A DNA stretch of 64,000 nt. Source: Symbiodinium natans (taxonomy: Eukaryota > Sar > Dinophyceae > Suessiales > Symbiodiniaceae). The position numbers and the translations under genes were made by a program. Location: the NCBI GenBank assembly GCA_905221605.1, contig CAJNDS010000258.1, positions 212,001-276,000 on the forward strand, written 5' to 3'. Numbering within the stretch: the stretch's first letter is position 1; each line of letters opens with the position of its first letter. Positions 32,128 to 40,580 of this stretch are shown here, one piece after another. The notes beneath the pieces were generated by a model that worked only from the letters and a program-made list of their open reading frames with translations, was not told the DNA's origin and made no database searches.

Positions 32128-33560
32128 GTTAAACACGAATTTGGCGTTTTCACCCCCATTGTTCAGCACGAATTTGGCGTTTTCACCCGTCCGACCCGTT
32201 TGGCCCAGCACGAATTTGGCGTTTTCACCCGTCTGATCCATTTTGCCCCCCATTGTTCAGCACGAATTTGGCGTTTTCACCCGTCTGACCCGTTTGGCCC
32301 CCCCATTGTTCAGCACGAATTTGGCGTTTTCACCCGTCTGACCCATTTGGCCCCCCAGTGCTCAGCACGAATTTGGCGTTTTCACCCGTCTGACCCGTTT
32401 GGCCCCCCCATTGCACGAATTGGCGTTTTGACCCGTCTGACCCGTTTGGCCCCCCCATTGTTCAGCACGAATTTGGCGTTTTCACCCGTCTGACCCATTT
32501 GGCCCCCCATTGTTCAGCACGAATTTGGCGTTTCACCCGTCTGACCTGTTTGGCCCCCCCGTTGTTCAGCACGAATTTGGCGTTTTCACCCGTCTGACCC
32601 ATTTGGCCCCCCATTGTTCAGCACGAATTTGGCGGTTTCACCCGTCTGACCCGTTTGGCCCCCCATTGTTCAGCACGAATTTGGCGTTTTGACCCGTCTA
32701 ACCCGTCTGGCCCCCCCATTGTTCAGCACGAATTTGGCGTTTTCACCCGTCTGGCCCATTTGGCACCCCATTGTTCAGCACGAATTTGGCGTTTTGACCC
32801 GTCTGACCCTTTTGGTCCCCCCATTGTTCAGTCTGACCCGTTTGCCCCCCCATTGTTCAGCACGAATTTGGCGTTTTCACCCGTCTGACCCACTTGGCCC
32901 CCCATTGTTCAGCACGAATTTGGCGTTTTCACCCGTCTGACCCGTTTGGCCCCCCCATTGTTCAGCACGAATTTGGCGTTTTCACCCGTCTGACCCGTTT
33001 GGCCCCCCATTGTTCAGCACGAATTTGGCGTTTTGACCCGTCTAACCCGTCTGGCCCCCCCATTGTTCAGCACGAATTTGGCGTTTTCACCCGTCTGGCC
33101 CATTTGGCACCCCATTGTTCAGCACGAATTTGGCGTTTTGACCCGTCTGACCCTTTTGGTCCCCCCATTGTTCAGTCTGACCCGTTTGCCCCCCCATTGT
33201 TCAGCACGAATTTGGCGTTTTCACCCGTCTGACCCACTTGGCCCCCCATTGTTCAGCACGAATTTGGCGTTTTCACCCGTCTGACCCGTTTGGCCCCCCC
33301 ATTGTTCAGCACGAATTTGGCGTTTTCACCCGTCTGACCTGTCTGACCCGTTTGGGCCCCCCATTGTTCAGCACGAATTTGGCGTTTTGACGCGTCTGAC
33401 CCATTTGGCCTCCATTGTCACGAATTTGGCGTTTTGACCCGTCTGACCCGTGTGATTGTTTGGCCTCTTGGTGCGTCTGAGCAGACATTTGGCCTCCATT
33501 GTTGAGCACGAATTTGGCGTTTTTGACCCGTCTGACCCGTGTGATTGTTTGGCCTCTTGG
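32128..33560. repeat. about 53-bp minisatellite with 344-bp higher-order unit
   Basis: Some 26 units of the type CAGCACGAATTTGGCGTTTT followed by CACCCGTCTGACCCGTTTGGCCCCCCATTGTT. A block of about 344 bp is repeated: 32655-32940 reappears at 32999-33284. This shows a higher-order duplication. Units beyond 33400 are longer and diverged. The repeating HEFGVFTRL-like peptide in several frames is a by-product. Confidence 0.9.
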
Positions 33561-33849
33561 TGCGTCTGAACAGAAATTGAAAAAACTTTGTATTTTCTTA
33601 AAGTTATGGGATTCTTTGGGCGGGTGGGTTTTTTTCCGTTGCCTACACACACTGCTGGCCTAGTAGATGCTCGAACTTGAGATGCTGACCAAACTTAGTT
33701 TACCAGGGCCCTTCGAAGCATCACTCTAGAAGCCGCTCATACCCCAGTATCCGTAACCCCGCAAGCCGAAGAACAGAATCGCTCATGCTACGCAAATCAA
33801 GACCTAACACCCCCAACCCATCCTAAAGCCCAAAAACCTGAAAAAAAGG

Positions 33850-34215
33850 CCCGAGGTTCTTGTGGATGCCGATAAAGCCGGCCAGGGTCACCAGCAGCCT
33901 CGTTTATCAAAAAGAGCTCTGAAACACCAACGAACCCACGTAAACCTCCAACCACTTAAGCCTCAAAAAACCCAACAAACCCAAAACACATGCCCCTAAA
34001 CCCTATAAGCCCTATATCAGAAAGAGACAACCAACGTAAGCTTCAACTCTGGGAACAGAACCCTAAACGCCCAAACCTAAACACCAAACCCCAAACCCCA
34101 AACCCTGAACCCCGAACCCTAAACCCTAAACCCCAAACCCCTAAGCCTGGTGTCACAAGTCAGGCAGGGCGGCATAGCCGTTCCGGCCGAGGGGAGGAGC
34201 CCCCCGAGCCTGAGC
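33850..34215 (-). pseudogene. two fragments copied from the MFS gene 3' part
   Basis: 33852-33898 matches the terminal coding region of the transporter (TTGTGGATGCCGATAAAGCC against TTGTGGATGCCGAAAAAGCC at 34770). 34170-34210 matches the next block upstream in the gene (CATAGCCGTTCCGGCCGAGG against CGTAGCCGTTCCGGCCCATC at 34820). About 270 bp of unrelated A-rich sequence separates them, including telomere-like CCCTAAA/CCCCAAA variants at 33990-34145. This is an interrupted partial duplicate. Confidence 0.6.
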
Positions 34216-34735
34216 CTTAAGGGACTCTTAGAAAAGGACATTTAAGAGAGACTCTTAATGCTCTACTCTTCGTTTTACTGTACCGTCTAGCATACTCTAC
34301 TACACAGTATACAAAATAGGTCTTAGGGGATTTCGGAACCTTTGGAGGGTCTTGTCGGGCTAGGGCTTCAGGCTTTGAGCTTCTTGGGCTGAGGGTTCAG
34401 GCTCGCTTTGGGGTGTATCCAGGATCAGCCTCGAGCATTGGCTTTGTTGGTGTTCAGCCCCGGAGTTCGGGTGTTGATGCGTGTTGTTGGGCGTAAGATG
34501 CATCTTGCGGTCTCATGACCTCGGAGCACAATTCCGCGGATTCATGCAACGAAGCCCCAAACCCCCAACGCCCCCCTAAACTCTCCTTGATCCCTCTGAA
34601 AAGCCCTCCATCGGGACTACCCAAGGCCACCGCTTGTAATGCTTACGCTCGGACAAGCCAGGCGAGGTGCAACACGTCCCTTTTGTCTCCATCTTTTTTC
34701 CTGCACGCTGTCTGCGAGTTCCAAGCGCGAGTTGT

Positions 34736-36517
34736 CTAGCGCTTCCGGGATGAGATGATGCGGTACATCTTGTGGATGCCGAAAAAGCCGGCCAGGGTCA
34801 CCAGCAACTGCACGGAGGCGTAGCCGTTCCGGCCCATCCAGGGGAGGAGCCCCCGAGCGATGGGTGCGGCAATGACCTTGGCCACGGCCATGCTCAGCAT
34901 CTTCTGGTTGATGAAGGCCTGTCGGCTGTATCCCTCTTCACCAGTTGCGAAGAGGATGCAGAGGCCGTCCGAGATTCCATTGGCTGCCATGGTCATGGTC
35001 ATCATCAGCGCGTCGGCAGCGTACAACGACCACCAGGGCCAGAAGTTCATCAGGAATGGAGCTGTCGCGACACCCACGAAGGCAAAACACAGCATCAGTA
35101 TCGCGCGGAAGTCCACATCTGGGGGAGTGCATGCTACGATGATGTTGGCCAGAAAGGATCCCGCCGCGATGGCGCCGAAGATCCATCCGGTGATCAGGGG
35201 CGTGAAGCCGAACTCCACCTGGGAGATCATGGTGGTCGCTACTTCTATGGAGGCCACGGAGAAGGTTCGCTCAAAGTTGTAGACGATCCCTGCGCGGAAG
35301 AGAGCGGTACGATCCGACCCCACAAGGCTCGCGACTGCGTCGTTCTTGGGGCTCCGATGGGCCTCCTTCTCCTCGGGGGCAGACTGCGCGGACCCGCGCG
35401 GCACCAGGAGCATCAGAATACCGAGCAGGAAGAGTAGCATCAGGACAAACAGCATCACGGGCGCTGCCCCGGCTTCCAAAGCTTCCTCGGTCTTCTCGCT
35501 GCCTGTGAGGTGCACGAGAACCAGGGCAAAGGAGGAGACGAGGTTGCCCAAACACTGACCCACCCCGTAGGCGCCTTGAACAGCTGTCTGCAAATTGAGC
35601 ATCTCGTGCCCGGGTGTCATGGCAAAGGCGAGGAAACCGCCAAAGAGGAGGCTGAGGCCAGCAAAGCCTCCCGCGAAGCTCCTGGACACGATCAAGCAGT
35701 ACCACCGTGCCGTGTCCGACAACGGAACACAAAGTGCGATGACAAAGAGGGTGTGGAACATGAGCTGCAAGAAGGTGCTGGCAATGGCACGCCTTCGTAG
35801 GAAGTCATGAGAACTGTTGGTCAAGACTGTCGCCGGCACGAGGTAGGCCATACCAGCTTGTGCTGCTAATGCACCTAGGCTGGTGGTGGAACACAGGAAT
35901 CCGGAGGCTGCAGGGGAGTAGCCCAGGTACTCTGCCAGGGGCAGTGAGACGGTCAGGAGCATGCCCTGGCCCACAGTCACCATCAGTGCGCCGAGCACGT
36001 AGACTGCTTGCCCAGCACGCCGGCCGATCCTTGTTGAGAGCGTGAACTGAAACATCTCACCGATGAAGAAGGCGGCACAAATACTTCCAACCACGGTCAA
36101 GAAAATGCCCACCTCCGCCCGAAAGGCGTGACGCCACGAGGAGCGTAGATCGCCTGGCTGAAGATCCAAGACGTCAGGCAGTGATGGTGCAGTGACGCCG
36201 GCATGCTGTACCAAAGCAGTGCTGGTGTTGGCCTTTACGGCATCTGACACGTTCACTGCGAGCTGCACACCAAACACCACGTGCGCCAGTGTTGCAGACA
36301 ACGCAAGTACTGCGCGAAGCTGCATCGCCATCGCACGATACAACTGGAGCTTCCGTAATTTGTTCCCACGCCCGCGAAGCCAATGCCAAAACTGATCTTC
36401 AAACAGGGCCTCTCGGTACAGTGCCGCTTCTGCGTAGCTTACATGAGAAGGGTAGAATGGGGAAATGGGGAAGCTAAAAATGTCAGGACCCGGTTTGTGG
36501 CTGGGAAGCTTACGCAT
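34736..36517 (-). CDS. MFS-type membrane transporter, intronless
   Basis: A single uninterrupted frame of 593 codons encodes about 11-12 hydrophobic segments in two bundles separated by a charged loop (SAPEEKEAHRSPKNDAV, about residues 380-396). This is the two-times-six layout of the major facilitator superfamily, which moves small solutes across membranes; the substrate cannot be read from the sequence. Motif-like loops include TRIGRRAGQAVY after an early helix and a basic RKR end. The ATG at 36515-36517 gives 62 residues before the first helix. Met63 or Met65 (MAMQLRAVLALSATL) would start at a signal-like segment. The lack of introns, in contrast to genes earlier in the window, together with a spliced-leader remnant upstream, suggests a retrocopied gene. 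Fragments of its 3' end lie at 31515 and 33850. Confidence 0.75.
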   Translation of the reverse strand: MRKLPSHKPGPDIFSFPISPFYPSHVSYAEAALYREALFEDQFWHWLRGRGNKLRKLQLYRAMAMQLRAVLALSATLAHVVFGVQLAVNVSDAVKANTSTALVQHAGVTAPSLPDVLDLQPGDLRSSWRHAFRAEVGIFLTVVGSICAAFFIGEMFQFTLSTRIGRRAGQAVYVLGALMVTVGQGMLLTVSLPLAEYLGYSPAASGFLCSTTSLGALAAQAGMAYLVPATVLTNSSHDFLRRRAIASTFLQLMFHTLFVIALCVPLSDTARWYCLIVSRSFAGGFAGLSLLFGGFLAFAMTPGHEMLNLQTAVQGAYGVGQCLGNLVSSFALVLVHLTGSEKTEEALEAGAAPVMLFVLMLLFLLGILMLLVPRGSAQSAPEEKEAHRSPKNDAVASLVGSDRTALFRAGIVYNFERTFSVASIEVATTMISQVEFGFTPLITGWIFGAIAAGSFLANIIVACTPPDVDFRAILMLCFAFVGVATAPFLMNFWPWWSLYAADALMMTMTMAANGISDGLCILFATGEEGYSRQAFINQKMLSMAVAKVIAAPIARGLLPWMGRNGYASVQLLVTLAGFFGIHKMYRIISSRKR

Positions 36518-36545
36518 GGAGGCTGTACGGTAACGCTATCAGCGG

Positions 36546-36567
36546 CTGAGCCAAAAGCATACACGGA
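36546..36567 (-). other. spliced-leader remnant upstream of MFS gene
   Basis: On the minus strand, 29 bases before the ATG, the sequence reads TCCGT-GTATGC-TTTTGGCTCA-G. The dinoflagellate spliced leader has the same first five and the same TTTTGGCTCA block, with a five-base centre where this has six. Its presence in genomic DNA is best explained by reintegration of a trans-spliced mRNA. Chance cannot be excluded for a single degenerate match. Confidence 0.5.
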
Positions 36568-36979
36568 GAAGAGCCTCACCCTCCGCCCCCCCCCCCAGTG
36601 CGCGCAACGTAGCAAAGAAAAATCCACTGTACTATTCTACAGTATATCATGCATCACAGAATTATAGTATGGAATAACATCACCACTTTAGACAGCTTAG
36701 TATTGGTTGTACACCACAGCGTGCTAGTGTGTTGTCCACACTGTATTACACGATACTATAGTTTAGTATATGAAGCCTCAGTTTGTCAACTTAACTAAGT
36801 CTTCGGTGCAAGGTCCACCTAAGAATCGAAACAGTAGAGGCGCATATTGGCATTCTACTGCAAAGCCACCCCTCGTCTGAGCCAAGTACAACCTGAAATC
36901 ATCTAATACGTCCCCAGAGCCACCACTCAAAACCCGCAATCACTGGACCCGATATCAGTAGCGGTCATAGTCGTAACCG

Positions 36980-37150
36980 CAGGTAGTGGTGGTAGGTAAT
37001 GGTGGTAGTGGTGGTAGTGGTGGTAGTGGTGGTAGTAGTGGTAGTGGTGGTAGTGGTGGCAGTGGTGGCAGTGGTGGTAGTGGTGGTAGTGGTGGTAGTG
37101 GTAGTGGTGGTAGTGGTGGTAGTGGTGGTAGCGGTGGTATAGGTGGTATG
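36980..37150. repeat. (GGTAGT)n microsatellite
   Basis: About 170 bp of GGTAGTGGT-type units. Open frames such as His/Tyr or Thr repeats are artefacts. 36660-36960 holds AT-rich sequence with no supported gene. Confidence 0.9.
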
Positions 37151-37211
37151 TGGCAAGGACTTTAGGGTCTTGTGAGGTATCTCCTTGGCCACAAGGGACA
37201 GAGTACTTGAA

Positions 37212-37340
37212 ACAAAGAATCCCCCGATTTTCTGTTTCAAGTGTTTCAAGTTTCAAGCGTTTTAAAACACTTGAATCGGAAAATCACCCGATTTTCTGTT
37301 TCAAGTGTTTTAAAACACTTGAAACAGAAAATCCCCCGAT
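37212..37340. repeat. palindromic repeat, perfect 44-bp core
   Basis: Blocks CCCGATTTTCTGTTTCAAGTG and their reverse complement occur several times. 37290-37333 is a perfect 44-bp palindrome: GATTTTCTG...TTTTAAAA...CAGAAAATC, with no spacer. An imperfect copy precedes it at about 37216-37285. Such a structure can extrude a cruciform. Confidence 0.85.
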
Positions 37341-37689
<349 letters not shown>

Positions 37690-38069
37690 CAAAGCGCGCC
37701 CTTGGGCGCCTGCCATTCGGGTGCGTTTTCTGCTCTTCTGCGGGTGGGTGGGGGGGGGGGGGATGATAACGTCCATGCCATGTCGCACATGCCGAACGCA
37801 TCGTGTTTTACAGTGTTTTCGCCTCCCGGAGAGGACTCGCGGCCAACGCCTCGCTAGTAGGGCATCGCTGAGATGCCACTATGCTTTTTCCGAACCTGCC
37901 TAGGGCACAGGGCATTTTTGTTGTTTTCGGCGCCGAAAAACAGCTGGCTCGCAACCCTGAATGCGTGACACTCTGAGTTATTCTCCAGATTTCGAAAACC
38001 TGTACGTTTGGTGAGTCTGACGCAGACTCTTGCGGCTCACGTGCAGGCTTTTCCAGGGGTTCGAAAGGC

Positions 38070-38547
38070 ATGTCTCCATGGCTCCCGGTAACCTTGGCGA
38101 TCTACTTGGTTTTGAGGCATTCCTGTGTAGTTCGGCTGCCGGAACTTAGCAGACTCAATGCCTGCAGCGTGCATGAGCTCACCGAAGTGTTCGACGTGCT
38201 CACTTCTTGGCACCCAGTTGACAGCGCCGAGTACGTGGCTCTGTACGCACTGTTCAGAGAGTCTTTCACGAGAAGACGCGGGAGCATGAGCATGGACTTC
38301 CCGAGTCTGATTGCTGCGGCGCAAACTGTAGCACCTTGGCAGGCACACAGTGTCTGGACTCGGACTGGGGTGTTTTGAAACGATTCATCAGTGCGAAGGC
38401 CAATCGCACCCATCGCGACGACGGTGGCTGTAAAGACGGTTCGCCTTTCCTCAAGAATCGGATTCACCAGTGGGTCTTTCGCAAGTCTTGGTCTGGTGAC
38501 ACTCCAAACTTGCTTTTGCAAGCTGTGCTTCGAGCACTGCAGCAGTA
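38070..38547 (+). pseudogene. possible decayed coding segment, transposase-like hint
   Basis: Two plus-strand frames look partly coding. 38070-38378 starts with ATG and encodes MSPWLPVTLAIYLVL and later FDVLTSWHPVDSAEYVALY. A second frame (open 38222-38547) encodes GTQCLDSDWGVLKRFISAKA and then SPFLKNRIHQWVFRKSW before TAA. The latter vaguely resembles the end of DDE transposases (HTQ...ID..W..LK), but the catalytic residues cannot be shown. A frameshift between the two would make this a relic. Low confidence. Confidence 0.25.
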
Positions 38548-38641
38548 AATCTTTCTCTGTCGAAAGCCGTGCAGCAGGGGAATGCCTGGCAGTTCCAAAA
38601 ATGCTGCCGACACACACCTTTTGACTTCAGGGATGGGCTTC

Positions 38642-38645
38642 AGGG
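38642..38645. repeat. target-site duplication AGGG, left copy
   Basis: AGGG directly abuts the left LTR (38646). The same four bases follow the right LTR at 47474-47477. A 4-bp duplication is within the range for LTR elements. Confidence 0.6.
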
Positions 38646-38933
38646 TACGGGGGGACAACCAAGGAAGGAAATCAACTCCCCTAATCGCCCTGAACTTATA
38701 TTTCCCAGATCGAACCAAGAAACAACCAAGAACACGGATAAGAGCAACCCAGGGGGGAAGGAAAGGGGGAAGGAATCCACACCCTTACCAAACCCTAAGA
38801 ACCCAGGCACTTCTTTTTTAACTTGTGGCTTTCTGTTCAAGCCCATCTTGAGCCAAATACGATTACCGGGTTCATTAACCCTTCCAACTTCCAACACTAA
38901 CTCCTTTCTACAATACCAATTGCAGCTCCGCAC
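38646..38933 (-). repeat. 3' LTR of the CCCH retroelement
   Basis: This 288-bp copy is identical to the other LTR except for two substitutions (GGAATCCACACC here, GGAACCCGCACC there). On the minus strand it begins GTGCGGAGCTGCA and ends CCCCCCGTA. It contains CCG-N9-TTTGGCTCAAG (about 38847-38869), a spliced-leader-like motif. Confidence 0.9.
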
Positions 38934-38942
38934 TCCCCCTGT
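38934..38942 (-). other. polypurine tract
   Basis: On the minus strand ACAGGGGGA directly precedes the 3' LTR. This is the normal place and composition of the plus-strand DNA primer in LTR retroelements. Confidence 0.6.
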
Positions 38943-39302
38943 CCTAGGATTTCCTAGGACACATTGGAGATGCAGATCTTTTGGCCAAAAACTGCCATTA
39001 CGGCAGCAGCCAGCTGCTTGAAATGCAAATTGTGGTTTAACGTCTTCCAGGACGGAATTATAGCACATTGGCTAACCTACTACCCATAGAGAATCTTTTT
39101 TCACCTTGATCCTCTCATCACTGAAGACTCCTTGGCCTTCTTCACCACAAACCGTGGTCTTCGCTACGCGAAAAGCTACTGACTCCTACTATCAGGGATT
39201 TCCATACCCTTAATAGTAACCACCACATTGTCAGCACATTGGCTGTTCCAGCGCACCGGTCTCCAGAAAGAGAAAAACCATCCCTTCATCCATACCATCC
39301 AA

Positions 39303-40580
39303 TCACTTCTTTTTCCGATTGTTGGCAATCTTGAGGTGAAGTTGCAGCAGAATATACTCCAGGTCCGAAACTGTAAGAACAGGATCCTGTATGCCCCTTT
39401 GAATTGAGGATACCAATCCTTCTCTCTTCGCATCCTCAATCGCCTGGCAAGATTGATCCAGCTCTTCATTCGCATTGGCAGACCCTGGTGCCTCCGCATC
39501 GGATGGACGATCCTTTTCCTCAGGATCTTGCACCATTACCACCTCTTCTTTTTTGGGACTCTGACTTTTCTCCTTCTTCTTTGTCTTTCCACCGACATTT
39601 GACTTTGTGCGCGCTTTTGAGGCTTTTTCCACTGCAGAAACCACCACATTGGATGATGATCCACCCTTCTCAATGATCGCCGGCATCTTCTTCGGCTTTG
39701 GAACCATAAGGGTATAAGGATCTTCGATAGCTGCAGCTTTCCTCTTCTTTTTTACCTTTTTCTTCTCCTCCTCAACGGCAACCTCCGTCTCCGAAGTCTC
39801 AACCACTTCTTTTTCGGCAGGAATATCTTTGCTGGACTCCCCTTCTAGGGACCTCTTTTTCCCTTTTTTGGGATCCTTTTCTTCTCCCAAATTGGCTCGC
39901 TCATACCATATCCTCAGGTCATTGACCCATTCTTCCACCTCCGCGAGCGAAACATCGTACGACTTCACTACTTCGAGAAGTTCCAGCACTGACAACATTT
40001 CAGTGGTCCACGAAACCCATACTTGATCCATTTGGTCAGCATCTCCAGTGAACTTCAGGAGTTTGAACAATGGGTCCGCCTCTGCTCGAGCCAAATCTGG
40101 CTTGCCACCGGAGAGAAATGAAATCGCCTCCATCAACAGTTCCGTCATCTTGGTCTCTTCGTCATAAACCATAAAATCCTCCTCATCATCATCGAACTGT
40201 TCAGGAGGGATCTCCTTTTCTCCACCATTTGCACCAGACTTTCTCCTTGGACCATCCCTTGGGGGTGTCCTTGGAGACCTTGGCCTCTGTTTTTCCAACG
40301 GAACACCATGCTCGAAGACACACCTGTCACCAAATCGACACTTCCCAGACCGAGCAAACTGGACACACCTCACACCAGTTGCATCATGCGAGAACCCACA
40401 ATCCTTTCCAGCGAAACATTCTCTCCCTGCCACATAGTATTTGCACCAATATGAATGTAGCACCACATCATCTTCGGAATGGATGAATTTGCAGTCGTCA
40501 CCAAATTTGCAGCGATCTTTCCCTTTGCCAAACCAATAGCAGAAACCCTTCTTCCTCTTCTCCAAGCGCTTCTGCCTCAT
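39303..40580 (-). CDS. retroelement ORF4, triple CCCH zinc-finger protein
   Basis: A 425-codon frame starts with ATG (MRQKRLEKRKKGF). Three zinc fingers follow at residues about 14-92: CYWFGKGKDRCKFGDDCKFIH-like (C-x9-C-x5-C-x3-H), then C-x8-C-x5-C-x3-H twice (ending CGFSH and CVFEH). CCCH fingers usually bind single-stranded RNA. The rest is acidic, then Lys-rich (TKKKEKSQSPKKEE), and it ends IANNRKKK. It overlaps the end of ORF3 by 83 bases in the +1 frame. Its own ATG could serve an internal or reinitiated start. A nucleocapsid-like RNA-packaging role is an inference from position in an LTR element. Confidence 0.7.
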   Translation of the reverse strand: MRQKRLEKRKKGFCYWFGKGKDRCKFGDDCKFIHSEDDVVLHSYWCKYYVAGRECFAGKDCGFSHDATGVRCVQFARSGKCRFGDRCVFEHGVPLEKQRPRSPRTPPRDGPRRKSGANGGEKEIPPEQFDDDEEDFMVYDEETKMTELLMEAISFLSGGKPDLARAEADPLFKLLKFTGDADQMDQVWVSWTTEMLSVLELLEVVKSYDVSLAEVEEWVNDLRIWYERANLGEEKDPKKGKKRSLEGESSKDIPAEKEVVETSETEVAVEEEKKKVKKKRKAAAIEDPYTLMVPKPKKMPAIIEKGGSSSNVVVSAVEKASKARTKSNVGGKTKKKEKSQSPKKEEVVMVQDPEEKDRPSDAEAPGSANANEELDQSCQAIEDAKREGLVSSIQRGIQDPVLTVSDLEYILLQLHLKIANNRKKK

